Assembly (NCBI RefSeq): GCF_002251795.1
Contig: NZ_NOXU01000023.1
Location: 124,001 to 188,000 of the forward strand
Length of the DNA: 64,000 nucleotides
Direction: 5' to 3'
DNA from: Niveispirillum lacus
Lineage (GTDB): Bacteria; Pseudomonadota; Alphaproteobacteria; Azospirillales; Azospirillaceae
Part shown: piece by piece, positions 18,391-25,593 of the stretch
How positions within the stretch are numbered: the first letter of the stretch is position 1
Layout of the letters: every line of letters begins with the position of its first letter
Translations under genes and position numbers: made by a program
The notes under the pieces: model-generated
What the model was told of the DNA's origin: nothing
What the model saw: the letters and a program-made list of their open reading frames with translations, nothing else
Databases searched by the model: none

Positions 18391-18888
18391 ATGAAAGAAG
18401 TGCAGGAGGTCGCCCATCATTTGCAGAAGACGGCACACTCAACGGAAGGCGTTGAGCGTGATGCTTTCGCCCGATCTGCATATAATCGCTATTACTATGC
18501 CTGTTATCTCGAAATTAGAGCGGTATTTAGAGAAATGTCGCCGGACTGGGAAAGGTCTGCGCACAAGAGTTTTCCAGAAATCTTGACATCGTCCATTTCT
18601 AAGAATCTAAAATCTAGAAGAAAGGCGGCAAGCCGAGTCGAAGATACTGAACTAGTAAGGCGGATTGACCAAGCAGTTCGAGCATGTAAAGAATTAGCGA
18701 AGATTATCGAGAAAGCAAATGGAGCGAGAATTGTAGCTGATTACAACCCGGAAATCGAGGTTGGTTTCAATGGAAATGCCAGATTCTCTCTAAATGGCAT
18801 TGAAATCACAGAGGCGCATCAATGGTATGGCCAAGTTAGAGTGCTAGCGAGCCAGATACTATCAGTATGGAGGCAGATCAATGCTTAG
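18391..18888 (+). CDS. Small helical protein, possibly HEPN-like, in retron cluster
   Basis: A 165-aa protein of unknown function. The segment AFARSAYNRYYYACYLEIRAVF resembles the first long helix of HEPN-domain proteins, and the rest is predicted mostly helical, ending in a small beta-rich stretch. A canonical HEPN RNase motif (R-x4-6-H) is not seen, so ribonuclease activity is doubtful. GGAGG precedes the ATG. The stop lies inside the next gene (8-bp overlap). Codon use is AT-richer than in flanking metabolic genes, which suggests transfer with the reverse transcriptase that follows. Confidence 0.6.
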   Translation: MKEVQEVAHHLQKTAHSTEGVERDAFARSAYNRYYYACYLEIRAVFREMSPDWERSAHKSFPEILTSSISKNLKSRRKAASRVEDTELVRRIDQAVRACKELAKIIEKANGARIVADYNPEIEVGFNGNARFSLNGIEITEAHQWYGQVRVLASQILSVWRQINA

Positions 18889-19609
18889 CGAGAAAGAATT
18901 ATATAATCTTCTGGTCGAGTATGGGCTTGATATGGCGGGACCGCTTGTATCGCAGCCCGCTAAAGATAATAGCTATATTGCATTTATAAAAATTAAGGTT
19001 GACAAGAAAGGGCAAAAATCACCCGGATCGAGGGCCCTGAGCCAAGTTGCGAATCTTGTTGCCGAGAGGGGGTATATTTTATCATTTGTTACCGTTGACG
19101 AAGACGGGAATGATTTTGATGGCAGCCTTAAGTCTATTTTGTTTGCGAAATTTGGCGATAGCATCCGAAATAGCTTTGCATCATTTACAAACCAGCAAAC
19201 CGAGGTCTGGATCGAGCCCAAGGCGCATTTGTCGCCGCAAGAGAAAAGCCGTATCCAATTTGCCATATCGGAGTTTTCTGCTCTTATTGGGTTTGAATTA
19301 GTTGGTGTAAGTTTTACAGACTCCGAGAATACACCTACGCCGACTGCTATCCTTAGTGTTCTTAGGACCAAGGCGCCTTGCAGCGCAGAGGCGCTGAGGA
19401 CGTTTCTAAAAGAACGAGGGCTGACGGTGCCAAATGTGGTTTGGCTAAATCACGCACTCGACAGGATGCGCAAAGCGGAGCTGGTGGTCAGGAGCAAGAA
19501 TGGTGATTTCTTTGTCTCGTTTAGTGGACTGTCTCGACTAGGGACTGCCAAGAGCCGCCAGAGCCCCGACATCTTGCGCGCGCTTGACTTCGCTAAACGG
19601 CGGGCGTAA
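18881..19609 (+). CDS. Unknown protein with C-terminal winged-helix-like segment, in retron cluster
   Basis: A 242-aa protein with no family I recognise. The first 140 residues look like two alternating beta-alpha units (FIKIKVDKKG... and EVWIEPKAHLSPQEKSRIQFAISEFSALIGFELVGVSF). Residues about 150-225 resemble a winged helix (AILSVLRTKAPCSAEALRTFLKERG... LDRMRKAELVVRSKNGDFFVSF). It overlaps the upstream gene by 8 bp, with GGAGG before the ATG, and ends 8 bp before the retron RNA. Its place suggests a partner, possibly the DNA- or msDNA-binding part, of a three-gene retron system. This is inference. Confidence 0.55.
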   Translation: MLSEKELYNLLVEYGLDMAGPLVSQPAKDNSYIAFIKIKVDKKGQKSPGSRALSQVANLVAERGYILSFVTVDEDGNDFDGSLKSILFAKFGDSIRNSFASFTNQQTEVWIEPKAHLSPQEKSRIQFAISEFSALIGFELVGVSFTDSENTPTPTAILSVLRTKAPCSAEALRTFLKERGLTVPNVVWLNHALDRMRKAELVVRSKNGDFFVSFSGLSRLGTAKSRQSPDILRALDFAKRRA

Positions 19610-19617
19610 TCATGGCA

Positions 19618-19766
19618 TGTGGGAGTCTCAGGCGCGAGTGTGTATCACGCTCAACTGCCAAGATCTACGACAGAAGGGCCCCGGCCATGTCGCCGCTGCT
19701 CCTTCGAACCACCGCCGACATGGCCGGTGCTCATGAAAGCGAGCTTTGCTAAATGAGGCTCCCACA
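19618..19766 (+). ncRNA. Candidate retron msr-msd RNA
   Basis: The a1 and a2 arms TGTGGGAGTCTCA (19618-19630) and TGAGGCTCCCACA (19754-19766) pair over 13 bp with one G-U. Inside lies an msr-like hairpin GAGTGTG-TAT-CACGCTC (19636-19652), a long msd-like hairpin with a perfect 12-bp stem CCGGCCATGTCG / CGACATGGCCGG (19681-19692 and 19716-19727), and a small hairpin AAAGC-GA-GCTTT (19737-19748). This is the arrangement of retron non-coding RNAs upstream of the reverse transcriptase. The branching guanosine should lie just 3' of a1. The a2 arm overlaps the RT start codon. Confidence 0.75.
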
Positions 19767-20730
19767 CAACCTTATCGAACGCCTGACACTTGTTGCGGGC
19801 AGCCCTGACGAGTTGTGCTCAGCGTTGGGCGATGCTGCTGGAGGTGAGGAAGTTGCAGAGATCGGGCGACTGAGCGCGGCGGGATTGCCTCCCATTACGT
19901 CACTTAACGCTCTATCAGTGATGACCGGATATAATCCAGGCTTCGTTTGGGCTTTGGCGAACCGCACGGCACGCTACTATAGGGTATTTGAGATACCGAA
20001 GGGGCGGGGTACTCGTCAAATCGAAGCGCCAAGAGTAGCGCTGAAACTGATTCAAAAGTGGCTCTGTCATCATTTTTCTGCGAAGTGGCAGCCACTAGAC
20101 GCAGTTCACGGTTTCGTTCCAGGGCGCTCGCATTTGACTGCTGCATCGGTCCACTTGCGGGCGGAATGGATACTTTCGATTGATTTGGAAAACTTCTTCC
20201 CATCGACACCCATTGATCAGATTCGAGGTAGCCTTCGGAAGCTGGGGTATCAGGACGGCGATGGGCTAGAACTGATTGCAAACCTCTTGTCGTTTCGGGG
20301 AAGGCTCTCTCAAGGGGCTCCCACGAGCCCTGTTATCTCAAACATTGCCCTCTCTGATATTGACGGAATTTTGTCTGATATCGCAAGGAACTTCAGGATT
20401 AGGTTTACTAGATATGCAGACGATATCACCTTTTCGGGAATATCTGGCGTTCAGCTTCCCGATGAATTGCTGGCAAGCGTTCGAGAGCAATTCGTCGGAA
20501 CTCCGTGGCGAATATCAGAAAGAAAAATCCACATCGCAAAGTCTCCTGCACGCCTAAAGGTGCATGGCCTTTTGGTTCACGGAGACGAACTCAGACTCAC
20601 AAAAGGGTATCGCAACCGTTTGCGTGCTTATCGACACTTAATGCAGCTAGGTCGAATTGACGCCAGTGATTTGGGGAAGGTGACTGGTCATATGAACTAT
20701 GCCAGTCAAATCGAGCGACTTAAATCGTAA
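19753..20730 (+). CDS. Retron-type reverse transcriptase
   Basis: Reverse-transcribes its neighbouring RNA into msDNA. The motifs run in order: HGFVPGRS, WILSIDLENFFPS (first catalytic Asp), LSQGAPTSPVISNIAL, RFTRYADDITFSG (YADD active site) and a C-terminal KVTGHMNYASQ, which contains the VTG triplet characteristic of retron region Y. At 325 aa, with no maturase or endonuclease domain, it fits a retron rather than a group II intron. The ATG at 19753 lies within the a2 arm of the RNA. It is encoded in the AT-richer insert, downstream of two small genes that may be its effector and regulator. Confidence 0.9.
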   Translation: MRLPHNLIERLTLVAGSPDELCSALGDAAGGEEVAEIGRLSAAGLPPITSLNALSVMTGYNPGFVWALANRTARYYRVFEIPKGRGTRQIEAPRVALKLIQKWLCHHFSAKWQPLDAVHGFVPGRSHLTAASVHLRAEWILSIDLENFFPSTPIDQIRGSLRKLGYQDGDGLELIANLLSFRGRLSQGAPTSPVISNIALSDIDGILSDIARNFRIRFTRYADDITFSGISGVQLPDELLASVREQFVGTPWRISERKIHIAKSPARLKVHGLLVHGDELRLTKGYRNRLRAYRHLMQLGRIDASDLGKVTGHMNYASQIERLKS

Positions 20731-20900
20731 AACAGAGAACGCGGCCCTCAGTCCGGTCGAAGGGTAATTTTGGGCGGGAACCGTCGGAGGATACAGCATA
20801 AGCTAACCTCAGCTTTGGCCGGTCGGATTCCGAAACAGGTCATTCAGCAATCGGCCCCTTCTCCGACCCTGCACCCGAACCGAAATCGGTCGGCCAAACC

Positions 20901-21020
20901 ATGAAAATCGAACTACCGGTCACTGAAGCCCTGATGTATCGCGAGAGCGACAGGATTGTGATCGTTCCGGCACCAACGGGCGGTCTGGGCGTGTTTAAGC
21001 TGGCGCATGCCATCTGCTGA
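20901..21020 (+). CDS. Doubtful 39-aa frame
   Basis: The frame reads MKIELPVTEALMYRESDRIVIVPAP..., with a beta-strand-rich pattern reminiscent of small antitoxin N-termini, but there is no clear ribosome site and no toxin beside it. It could be a remnant carried with the retron or a chance frame. Confidence 0.2.
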   Translation: MKIELPVTEALMYRESDRIVIVPAPTGGLGVFKLAHAIC

Positions 21021-21235
21021 CTTTTCCGGCGCAAACAGCTATGATGGGCACCATCAACGCCATTCCTATATCCCCACCCCCGCCGCCCGTTGCGCTGGGG
21101 TGGGGGCATTCGGGGTGGGGCACGCGCCGGCTCTGAAACGCCCCGCGTTTTTATGTTTCACACTGTTGCACGGGGGCGCGGCATTCGGAGTGGTGGCATC
21201 ACCGACTCCGAATAAGCCCACCCCGACAGCCCAAC

Positions 21236-21264
21236 AAAAAAGGCGGGGTCGCCCCCGCCTTTTC
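21236..21264. terminator. Bidirectional Rho-independent terminator
   Basis: AAAAGGCGGGG-TCG-CCCCCGCCTTTT forms a symmetrical stem with A-run and T-run on either side, so it works in both directions. It sits just past the end of the minus-strand transporter remnant. Confidence 0.8.
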
Positions 21265-21297
21265 CGTCACACGCCGTCACCAACCAGACCAGGCTTA

Positions 21298-21378
21298 CGC
21301 CAGCCCGGCGTCGGGCCGCGTCTTGCGCAGGACGATGACGCTGACCGACACCATCATGAAGGCCGGCAGCAAGCCGCT
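21298..21378 (-). pseudogene. C-terminal remnant of a membrane transporter
   Basis: Read on the minus strand, the sequence ends SGLLPAFMMVSVSVIVLRKTRPDAGLA and stop. This looks like the last membrane helix and positively charged tail of an amino-acid/polyamine or MFS type permease. Upstream in this frame the similarity stops abruptly, and the terminator at 21236 follows it, as expected for a formerly functional gene. Confidence 0.5.
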
Positions 21379-21530
21379 GCGATGATCCCTGTCTTCGTTC
21401 ATTATTTTCGACCCCTGAGGTCTGTGAATTATCCACGCCTTTTATGCCTTGGAGGCATCCAGGGCAAGCCGAGATGGTTTCACTTGAAACGATTACTGTT
21501 CCGATGTTTCGGTTGACCGGCTTCATTGCA

Positions 21531-21550
21531 ATTGACACCGGTTTCCATTA
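21531..21550. promoter_or_regulatory. Possible LacI-type operator before exuT
   Basis: TGACACCGGTTTCCA contains the ACCGGT core with flanks suggesting a GGAAACCGGTTTCC-like site of LacI-family sugar regulators. It lies about 70 bp before the transporter start. It differs from the TAGCGCTA sites of the xyl genes, so a second regulator would be involved. Confidence 0.35.
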
Positions 21551-21619
21551 GGGTTTGACGGTTAATAAAGGCCGCAACAGACGGCCAAACCAGTATCCTG
21601 TCAGACTCAGGGGAAAACG

Positions 21620-22900
21620 ATGGGAAGTGAAACGACCGCGACTGCCGGCCTTCGGGTCGGCATGGTCCGCTGGATCGTGGTGGGCTTGCTCTTCACCGCC
21701 ATGGTCATCAACTATGTCGATCGCGGCATGCTCGGGTTTTTGAAATCCGACCTGTCCAAAGAATTCGGCTGGTCGGAAACCGACTATGCCGACATTGTGC
21801 TGTGTTTTCAGGCGGCCTATGCCGTGTCCTACGTGGCCTTCGGGCGCGTTATGGACAAGATCGGCGTGCGCTGGGGTTATGCCCTGGCTTTCACCATCTG
21901 GACCATCGGCCATATCTGCCACTCGGCGGCGCGTTCGCTGGTCGGGTTCATGATTGCCCGCGCCATCCTGGGTGTGGGCGAAGGCGGCAGCTTTCCCGGC
22001 AGCATCAAGGCCGTGGCCGAATGGTTCCCGCGCAAGGAACGCGCCTATGCCACGGGCCTGTTCAATGCCGGCAGCAATATCGGGGCGATTGTCACGCCGC
22101 TGGTGGTGCCCTGGCTGACGCTGACCTATGGCTGGCAGATGGCCTTCATCATCACCGGTGTGGCCAGCCTGCTCTGGCTGCCGCTCTGGATCATCGTCTA
22201 TCGCCGCCCGCGGGAAAGCAAACTGCTGAGCCCGGCGGAATTGGCGCATATTGAAAGCGATCCGCCCGACACGACGGAAAAGATCGGCTGGCTGCGTCTG
22301 CTGCGGGTCAAGGAGACCTGGGCCTATGCGGTGGGCAAGTTCCTGATTGATCCGATCTGGTGGATGTTCTTGTTCTGGCTGCCTGATTTCCTGGGCAAGC
22401 GGCATGGGCTGGATCTGAAAAGTTTCGGGCCGCCGCTGATCGTCATCTATCTCCTGTCGGATGTGGGGTCGGTGGCCGGTGGCTGGCTGTCATCCAAAAT
22501 GATCCACCGGGGTGCAAGTGTGAACCGGGCGCGCAAACTGACCATGTTGATCTGCGCGCTCTGTGCCACCCCGGTGGCCTTTGCCGCCTTTGCCGATCAA
22601 TTGTGGGTCGCGGTCCTGATCATCGGTCTGGCCACGGCGGCGCATCAGGGTTTTTCGGCCAATCTCTACACCCTGCCATCCGACGTGTTCCCCCGCTCTG
22701 CCGTGGGGTCGGTGGTGGGTATCGGTGGCATGCTGGGCGCCATTGGCGGCATGGTCATGGCCAAATATGCCGGCTACATCCTGGACAAGCTGGGCACCTA
22801 CACGCCGATCTTTGTGGTCGCCGCCTCGGCCTATCTGCTGGCACTGGGTGTCGTCCATCTGTTGTCGCCACGTCTGGCGGCGGTGGAGATCAAGGATTGA
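21620..22900 (+). CDS. exuT: Hexuronate transporter (MFS, ExuT/ACS family)
   Basis: Imports glucuronate/galacturonate by H+ symport. Twelve membrane segments are visible, with family landmarks INYVDRGMLGFL in helix 1, ILGVGEGGSFPGSIKAVAEWFPRKERAYATGLFNAGSNIGAI, and KFLIDPIWWMFLFWLPDFL in the second half. Length 426 aa. AGGGGAAAA precedes the ATG. No uxaB/uxaC genes accompany it here, but it would take up the glucuronate freed by the GH67 enzyme 18 kb away. The related sialate or galactonate transporters are less likely. Confidence 0.9.
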   Translation: MGSETTATAGLRVGMVRWIVVGLLFTAMVINYVDRGMLGFLKSDLSKEFGWSETDYADIVLCFQAAYAVSYVAFGRVMDKIGVRWGYALAFTIWTIGHICHSAARSLVGFMIARAILGVGEGGSFPGSIKAVAEWFPRKERAYATGLFNAGSNIGAIVTPLVVPWLTLTYGWQMAFIITGVASLLWLPLWIIVYRRPRESKLLSPAELAHIESDPPDTTEKIGWLRLLRVKETWAYAVGKFLIDPIWWMFLFWLPDFLGKRHGLDLKSFGPPLIVIYLLSDVGSVAGGWLSSKMIHRGASVNRARKLTMLICALCATPVAFAAFADQLWVAVLIIGLATAAHQGFSANLYTLPSDVFPRSAVGSVVGIGGMLGAIGGMVMAKYAGYILDKLGTYTPIFVVAASAYLLALGVVHLLSPRLAAVEIKD

Positions 22901-22983
22901 TGCAAGTCCCTCTGCGATAGAAGAGGGGTCATGTTTCCTGTAGCATAGGGCGGCGGATGCCGCCGCCCGGCGCTTGAGGGAAC

Positions 22984-23020
22984 AAAAAATCTCCCTTTAT
23001 CGGTCAAGGTCAAGGGAGAT
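22984..23020 (-). terminator. Minus-strand terminator without an obvious gene
   Basis: ATCTCCCTT (22989-22997) pairs with AAGGGAGAT (23012-23020), and read leftwards the stem is followed by TTTTTTG. It would stop transcripts coming from the right on the minus strand, where no minus-strand gene is recognised; it may act on antisense transcription across the 23029 gene. Confidence 0.6.
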
Positions 23021-23028
23021 CGGTATTA

Positions 23029-23601
23029 GTGCTGTCCGAGGTCCTGGAAACAGTCAGGACCAGACGGAAGTTTGCAACTAATAGAGCAATGTGTGTCGAG
23101 ATGAATGGTGGCAGCAAGCATAAGCAGCGCTTTGATCGGTGGGTACGACGTCAGAACAAGTCTACTCGTTTCCTCGCAGAGCTGGTTGAAGAACGCTTGT
23201 TGCCGCCTCTTTCCCAGGAAGGGTTCGTCAGAGTAAACGCAGATCTGACGGACCCTTCCTGGAAAGTTGACCCGTATCAGTTAACGATGGAGAGGGTTAG
23301 AGGAGAGGAGTATGATTTTATTATCATAATTTTTCTGAACTCTGGAGCTCCCCGCTTCCAGGTATTCTTTGGAACAAGGGGCACTTTGCCGCCACATAAT
23401 TGGCTGAAGAGTGGCTATTTGGTTAGTAGATCAAAGGAGTTCATTCATTTTTGGGGGAAGCCGTGGTGGCGTCCATATTTTACCTGGACAGAAAATTCGG
23501 CAACCAAAACCGTGTCCAAGGTTGAGTCAATGCTGACACAGGTGTTGGATTTTCTGAGAACCGGAGAGGCCGGGATGAACATTAGCAAGAGAGAGATGTA
23601 G
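23029..23601 (+). CDS. Hypothetical protein, AT-richer
   Basis: Up to 190 aa of unknown function. The first clear candidate ATGs are at 23089 and 23101; the listed upstream start (GTG at 23029) is the longest form and has no clear ribosome site. The protein is soluble, rich in Trp, Phe and Arg (RFQVFFGTRGTLPPHNWLKSGYL, HFWGKPWWRPYFTW), without a membrane segment or known motif. Its base composition is lower in GC than the exuT gene beside it, which suggests acquisition with the other accessory genes. Confidence 0.5.
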   Translation: MLSEVLETVRTRRKFATNRAMCVEMNGGSKHKQRFDRWVRRQNKSTRFLAELVEERLLPPLSQEGFVRVNADLTDPSWKVDPYQLTMERVRGEEYDFIIIIFLNSGAPRFQVFFGTRGTLPPHNWLKSGYLVSRSKEFIHFWGKPWWRPYFTWTENSATKTVSKVESMLTQVLDFLRTGEAGMNISKREM

Positions 23602-23668
23602 ACCGTTATTTCCATATGTTCAGCTTTTGGGTTAATTGACTGATTGCGATATACAAGGAGGCGGGCAA

Positions 23669-24114
23669 ATGACCGACCATCCTGCAGGATCCATCCGGCT
23701 TTTGAGGCTTGTGGCCGATGACCTTGCCCGCCGCGGTCGGCTGGCGGAAGCGGCACAGGCCGGGGCGTCGGCGGTGGCACCGGAATGCGATGGCCGTATC
23801 GACCGCGCGTTAGCCCGGCTGGGCTTGGTAGCTGATGCCGCTCTGGCTGAGAGCTATGCCTAGGTTTTGGCGATCCCGCTCTGGCGTCCGGATGTGCTTC
23901 CCGATCCTGTGCCGTTGCTGGACACACCGAGCCCGGCTTGGCTTCGCGCCATGGGCCTGTTGCCGCTTGAACGCACGCCAGAGGGCGGCATTATCGCCGC
24001 GATGGCCGATCCGCTGGATACGGAAACACTGCGCGGCCTGGAATTCGTCACCGAAGGCGGCCCGGTCCATCCCCACGCGCAGCACTGGAAGCAGCCATCG
24101 AGAGGAACCAATAA
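23669..24114 (+). pseudogene. Decayed GspE N-terminal (MshEN-type) domain gene
   Basis: A strong AAGGAGG precedes ATG 23669. The reading RLLRLVADDLARRGRL... LGLVADAALAESYA, stop, VLAIPLWRPDVL... resembles the N-terminal domain of type II secretion/type IV pilus ATPases. The stop codon at 23862-23864 (TAG, probably from CAG) interrupts it, and a one-base shift near 24070-24084 moves the tail ALEAAIERNQ into another frame, ending at TAA 24112. The ATPase domain is missing altogether, so the ancestor was either a stand-alone N-domain protein or a truncated gspE. Confidence 0.7.
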
Positions 24115-24230
24115 GGCACATTGCCATCCTTGCCTGCGCCGCTCTCATGTCCGGGTGTACAGACCTCTCGGCAGTGCGGGATATTGAAGCGCTCCGGTGC
24201 TGTCGGCAGCTCCACCGACTGAGCGGATAG
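24111..24230 (+). pseudogene. Lipoprotein N-terminus remnant with lost start codon
   Basis: The frame reads RHIAILACAALMSGCTDLSAVRDIEAL, a lipoprotein signal with lipobox LMSGC. The position of the start codon is ATA (24111-24113), eight bases after GAGAGGA. If that A were G it would give ATGA, a start overlapping the stop of the preceding gene. The frame ends after about 39 codons, so this is a truncated, inactivated gene, formerly coupled to the decayed gene upstream. Confidence 0.55.
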
Positions 24231-24280
24231 AGCCTCCACGTGATCGAATGACGGGAGAGCGGGGTGAATAAGGTTGAAAA

Positions 24281-24315
24281 GGGGCCGATGCCACGCCATG
24301 GCATCGGCCCTTTTT
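24281..24315. terminator. Terminator between pseudogenes and citrate-synthase-like gene
   Basis: GGGCCGATGCCA / TGGCATCGGCCC form a 12-bp stem with a 5-base loop, flanked by AAAA on the left and TTTTT on the right, so it serves both strands. It abuts the stop codon of the minus-strand gene that begins at 25499. Confidence 0.85.
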
Positions 24316-25499
24316 CATGGCCGCAGCCCCGTATAACGGGCACGCGGGCGGATCAGGACGCTGGACCGCGCCTGTTCCAGATAATGCGCCATCCATCCGG
24401 CACTGCGGCCCAGGGTGAACAGGGCAATCGGCGCATGGGGTGGCAGCGACAGGCGGTCGGCCAGCAGCACCAGGGCATAATCCAGGCTGGCCGCCGTGCC
24501 CGCCAGATCCACTGCCGCCCGTGCCAGGGCCATGGCGCGGCGGAACCGGGGTTCTGTGCCCCACAACATGCCCATCCGCTTCATCAACCACGCCGCCCGC
24601 ACATCACCATCGGGGTAGAGGCGGTGGCCAAAGCCCGGCAACTCATCCCCGCGCGCCAGCAGGGCGGACAGGGCAGCCACGGGGTCGGGCGCGTCTAGCA
24701 GGCCCGGCAGCACAGCGGCCACCCGCGCCGTCGCCCCGCCATGGCGCGGACCCCGCAGCGCGCCGATCCCGGCCGACAGCGCGGCATAGGGGTTGGCCCC
24801 CGTCGACGCCACACAGCGCACAGTAAAGGCTGACGCGTTCAGCTCATGATCGGCAGACAGCACCAGCGTGGCGCGGATCAGCTCCACCCCCGGCCCCGTC
24901 ACCCCCCAGGCCCGGCACAAAACCTGATGCAGCGGCAGGGATGACGGCTCCACCCCCGCCAGCACCGCCGCCATCAGGCGCGCAATCCGGGCCCCGGTTC
25001 GCGCCAACCCGGCGGGCGTGCGGTTGACCGCGCGCGCATCCGCCGCCGCCGCCAGCGGCAACAGCGCCAACAGCCGGTCCAGCGGGTCCAGATCGGGCGA
25101 CACCCCGTCCAGCCGGGGCAGGGGCGGGGGCGCATCGGCGAACGGGTCCTCTGTCACATCCCATAACAGGCCCGCCACCGCCTCCAGCGTCGCGCCCGCC
25201 GCCAGGTCGGTCGCGTCCCGACCCCGGTAATACAGCGCCCCGCCGGTGATCAGGGTGACGGCGCTTTCCAGCACCGGCGCACCCCAATCCAGGGCCTTGT
25301 CCCCCGCCGCCGCCGCATCGGGCCGGTCACGCCGCGCCACCAGGGCGCGCACATCCTCGGCCCGGTACAGGCGGGTCCGCCCGCCCGCTGTCGCCTCCGA
25401 CCGGATCAGGCCCCGGCTGACATAGGCATAAAGCGTGGCCAGGCTGACCCCCAGTTCGGCAGCGGCTTCCTTGGCAGACAGGGTCAGGGGGGTGGACAT
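24315..25499 (-). CDS. Citrate synthase family protein with N-terminal helix-turn-helix
   Basis: Residues 1-55 form an excisionase/MerR-like DNA-binding domain (LSAKEAAAELGVSLATLYAYVSRGLIRSE... TRLYRAEDV); the rest is a citrate synthase fold. Active-site segments are recognisable: SADHELNASAF, GPRHGGA, GFGHRLY and SLDYALVLL, keeping the His/His/Asp set. A DNA-binding synthase of this type is usually found beside a second, HTH-free homologue, as here (divergent, 94 bp apart). The start at 25499 follows an AT-rich operator-like gap. It may form a mixed complex with the neighbour or regulate both genes; the reaction (citrate or 2-methylcitrate) cannot be decided. Confidence 0.85.
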   Translation of the reverse strand: MSTPLTLSAKEAAAELGVSLATLYAYVSRGLIRSEATAGGRTRLYRAEDVRALVARRDRPDAAAAGDKALDWGAPVLESAVTLITGGALYYRGRDATDLAAGATLEAVAGLLWDVTEDPFADAPPPLPRLDGVSPDLDPLDRLLALLPLAAAADARAVNRTPAGLARTGARIARLMAAVLAGVEPSSLPLHQVLCRAWGVTGPGVELIRATLVLSADHELNASAFTVRCVASTGANPYAALSAGIGALRGPRHGGATARVAAVLPGLLDAPDPVAALSALLARGDELPGFGHRLYPDGDVRAAWLMKRMGMLWGTEPRFRRAMALARAAVDLAGTAASLDYALVLLADRLSLPPHAPIALFTLGRSAGWMAHYLEQARSSVLIRPRARYTGLRP

Positions 25500-25593
25500 G
25501 ATTGATACATTGATTAATTGATTCAATATTGACTGTATATCAGTCCGGTTCCAGCCTTGCCAGCGATGAAACCCGAATGGAAAGGAACCGGAC
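25500..25593. promoter_or_regulatory. AT-rich divergent promoter region of the citrate-synthase-like pair
   Basis: The 94-bp gap contains ATTGATTAATTGATTCAATATTGA (25508-25531) with repeated TTGAT/ATCAA units and an outer TGATACA / TGTATATCA pair. It contrasts with the GC-rich coding DNA on both sides. It is the natural binding place for the helix-turn-helix of the minus-strand protein, suggesting autoregulation. Confidence 0.45.

Larger units (their letters stand above)
20731..21619. other. Gene-poor 0.9-kb stretch with remnants
   Basis: Between the reverse transcriptase and the hexuronate transporter there is no full-length gene. It holds a doubtful 39-codon frame (20901-21020), an inverted repeat ATTCGGAGT / ACTCCGAAT (21183-21191, 21214-21222), a terminator (21236-21264) and the C-terminal remnant of a membrane transporter on the minus strand (21298-21378). 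Confidence 0.7.

Noticed and set aside
18391-18888. Assigning a HEPN ribonuclease toxin outright
   Set aside because: The helix resembles HEPN proteins, but the canonical R-x4-6-H active-site motif was not found.
19753-20730. Group II intron maturase
   Set aside because: No maturase or endonuclease domain, no intron RNA domains, and the VTG and YADD motifs plus upstream msr-msd fit a retron.
21007-21516. 169-codon frame after the retron
   Set aside because: It is proline- and arginine-rich, crosses a strong terminator and a transporter remnant in another frame, and has no ribosome site.
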